6,413 nucleotides of DNA from JAVBSX01 sp051660685. Lineage in GTDB: Bacteria; Planctomycetota; Planctomycetia; Pirellulales; Thermoguttaceae. Position numbers and translations under genes: made by a program. The stretch is taken from the NCBI GenBank assembly GCA_051660685.1, contig JBOFQB010000015.1:1-6413 (forward strand), given 5' to 3'. The notes beneath the pieces are model-generated. The model ran no database searches. It was not told the DNA's origin and saw only the letters and a list, made by a program, of their open reading frames with translations. This document shows, one piece after another, positions 5,173 to 6,413 of this stretch (within the stretch, counting starts at the first letter, position 1; every line of letters starts with the position of its first letter).

Positions 5173-6114
5173 TTGGTTGGAACCACCAAGCCAGTCTTGC
5201 CGGAAATGATCCACATTTTACAAACAGCCAACGACAAAAATCATCAGAGCAGCGGCAATCGTTCACTAGCATCAATCTGGGAGGGCTTTTTACAACAGGT
5301 GAAGGTTAAACCGAGTACAATCAGTACCTACCAACAGGCAAAGAAACGGTTTTTGGAATTTTTTAACCCAAAAACCCCCGCTTCAAAACTTGCGGTCGAG
5401 ACTTGCAAACTGTTTCGGGAACACTTGTATAAGCAGCAATTGGCTGAAGCGACGATTACCGGAACGATTGCAAGAACCCGAACGGTGTTCAATTGGGCGG
5501 TCAAACAGGGCTTGCTCAACCGGAACCCGTTCAATGAAGTCAAGCGAGGCAGTTTCGTCAACAAGGATCGGGAACACTTTGTAACCCGGGCCGATTACGC
5601 AAAACTGCTTGACGCTTGCCCCGATTAGGACTGGAGAACGATCATCGCCCTTTGTCGGATCGGAGGGTTGCGGAACCCGTCGGAGACGTTGGCGTTGAGG
5701 TGGGAGGATGTGGACTGGAAGGATGGGAAGGTAAAAATCCATTCCCCCAAAACAGCCCAACATGTCGGAAAGGAGAGCCGGATCATCCCCCTGTTCCCGG
5801 AACTGCGAGCCGAATTGGAAGCGTTGCGGGCTGGTAAGACCGATTCCCCGTTTGTCGTTTCGCGGTATCGAGACACGTCGGCGAACATGCGGACGAATTT
5901 TGCCCGGATTATTTTCAGGGCCGGTTTGGAACAGTGGGAACGGGTCTTTCACAATCTGCGAGGGAGCCGTTCCAATGAATTGTTCACGGCGTACCCCTCA
6001 CATGTTGCGGCGGAATGGATGGGGCAATCCTGCAAGGTTGCAATGCAGCATTACCTTCATGCAACGGAGGGGGATTTTGACCGGGCTTTGAAAAAAACCG
6101 GTGGGCAAAACTAA
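5173..6114 (+). pseudogene. Tyrosine recombinase (phage-type integrase) broken by in-frame TAG
   Basis: One continuous frame encodes a tyrosine recombinase except for TAG at 5626-5628. The first half holds the core-binding domain (V-K-P-S-T-I-S-T-Y, L-E-F-F, A-R-T-R-T-V-F-N-W-A-V-K-Q-G-L) and ends L-L-D-A-C-P-D. After the stop the frame resumes D-W-R-T-I-I-A-L with the catalytic Arg I in G-G-L-R-N-P-S-E (CGG 5671), H-N-L-R (5950-5961), W-M-G-Q-S with Gln where His is usual (6025-6027), and Tyr in H-Y-L-H-A-T (6052-6054). TAG is one base from TTG, so a point mutation fits. Starts are uncertain: TTG 5173, ATG 5206, or ATG 5119, which is in frame but blocked by TGA at 5140-5142. Related planctomycete integrases are longer by an N-terminal arm-binding region, absent here. 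Probably a dead integrase of the element; suppression is possible but unsupported. Confidence 0.8.
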
Positions 6115-6137
6115 AAACCGGTGGGAAAACCGGTGGG
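6094..6137 (+). repeat. Three copies of AAAACCGGTGGG
   Basis: Copies lie at 6094-6105, 6114-6125 and 6126-6137. The first encodes K-T-G-G at the end of the integrase; the others follow its stop. They probably arose by slippage from the C-terminal codons. Confidence 0.75.
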
Positions 6138-6183
6138 AAAAATAAAGAAAAAGAGAGAAAAAAACGGAAAACGGTTTTATGAA

Positions 6184-6227
6184 AAAACCCTACAAAACAA
6201 GGCTTTTACCGTATTTTGTAGGGTTTT
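6184..6227. terminator. Hairpin terminator after the integrase
   Basis: Perfect 14-bp arms, AAAACCCTACAAAA (6184-6197) and TTTTGTAGGGTTTT (6214-6227), surround a 16-nt loop, 70 bp after the integrase stop. A-rich and T-rich outer ends allow it to act on both strands. The stem is only moderately GC-rich. Confidence 0.6.
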
Positions 6228-6413
6228 AAGGAAAGAAAGCAATACCCCCTAGGGGAGTCGAATCAGTCTTACAAAACCCCTGAAAACAACGGCACTTGCG
6301 TGCATTGCCCATACGGTGACTTACCAAAATCCTTACCAGTACCCTCTGACTTGGCAGAATTGGTTGACATTTGGACAACCCTGACTGACAGTCAGAGAGA
6401 GGTTATCCTCTCC
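6222..6413 (+). CDS. Partial open frame with planctomycete integrase-tail-like sequence; start unclear
   Basis: The frame is open for 64 codons after TAG 6219-6221 and runs off the window. It has no ATG or GTG near its head and no ribosome binding site. It contains G-E-S-N-Q-S-Y-K-T-P-E-N-N-G-T, two Cys in C-V-H-C, then D-L-A-E-L-V-D-I-W-T-T-L-T-D-S-Q-R-E-V-I-L. The last part fits a D-L-A-x-L-V-x-x-W-x-x-L-x-x-x-x-R-x-x-I-L pattern that I recall from frames next to planctomycete integrases. It may be a separate small gene, a displaced integrase tail, or non-coding att-region sequence. The evidence is pattern memory only. Confidence 0.42.
6245..6283. other. Possible integrase attachment region
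   Basis: A perfect palindrome CCCCTAGGGG (6246-6255) abuts GAGTCGAATCAGTC. On the minus strand this reads GATTCGACTCCCC, resembling the T-loop and 3' end of a tRNA. It lies just beyond the integrase and its terminator, where attachment sites are expected. No tRNA can be folded from it: the 5' T-stem does not pair. Confidence 0.25.

Noticed and set aside
6241..6300. tRNA or tmRNA gene on the minus strand
   Set aside because: A TTCGACTCCCC-like piece is present, but the matching T-stem arm and the rest of a cloverleaf are absent.
1..6413. CRISPR array or tandem spacer structure
   Set aside because: No regularly spaced direct repeats exist; the only short tandem copies are the 12-bp units after the integrase.

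Overview
The window looks like a piece of a Planctomycetota accessory region, probably the degraded end of an integrative element. The best evidence is the tyrosine recombinase at the right end. Its catalytic half has the wording typical of planctomycete integrases: GGLRNPSE, FHNLR, then a W-G-S box and an HYL tyrosine box. It is followed by a reading frame with the D-L-A-x-L-V-x-x-W-x-x-L pattern I associate with sequence after such integrases. Base composition is moderate and several starts lack a Shine-Dalgarno. The phylum call rests on recognition only, without database support.

Left part, minus strand (1-1936): an array of polymorphic-toxin cassettes. Read right to left it holds a chimeric ORF (1923-1030: ATPase fragment, then Hint domain, then a C-terminal toxin-like domain), a closely spaced Imm42-like immunity gene with a strong ribosome binding site (1019-393), and the start of a second Hint gene (322 to beyond position 1). 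The two Hint copies are direct repeats, about 83-85% identical in protein. Both begin at exactly the same point, V-Y-S-Y-D, so both lack the N-terminal Cys block. In one copy the missing part is replaced by a signal-peptide-like leader, in the other by a 172-bp ATPase fragment. They look like orphan or donor toxin cassettes rather than complete delivered toxins.

Middle part (1937-3447): on the plus strand, two compact ORFs of unknown function (a small exported protein and a 122-aa protein with a strong ribosome binding site). These are followed by a weak minus-strand membrane ORF and about 300 bp with no convincing gene.

Right part (3448-6413): a 248-bp MITE-like inverted-repeat element sits against the P-loop codons of an AAA_25/RepA-type ATPase gene (3734-4795), which is thereby 5'-truncated. 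The ATPase tail overlaps, antisense, a 127-aa multi-pass membrane protein (4906-4523). Next come an intergenic promoter, the integrase broken by an in-frame TAG and possibly an upstream TGA, a 14-bp hairpin terminator, and an open partial ORF running off the window.

The most striking feature joins the two halves. The ATPase fragment fused to the toxin (1765-1936, minus) is 170/172 identical to part of the resident ATPase gene (4096-4267, plus), in inverted orientation and in the same reading frame. Recombination between these arms would invert the 2.2 kb between them and create an ATG-started ATPase-Hint-toxin fusion. This could be a real rearrangement, a switch, or an assembly artefact.
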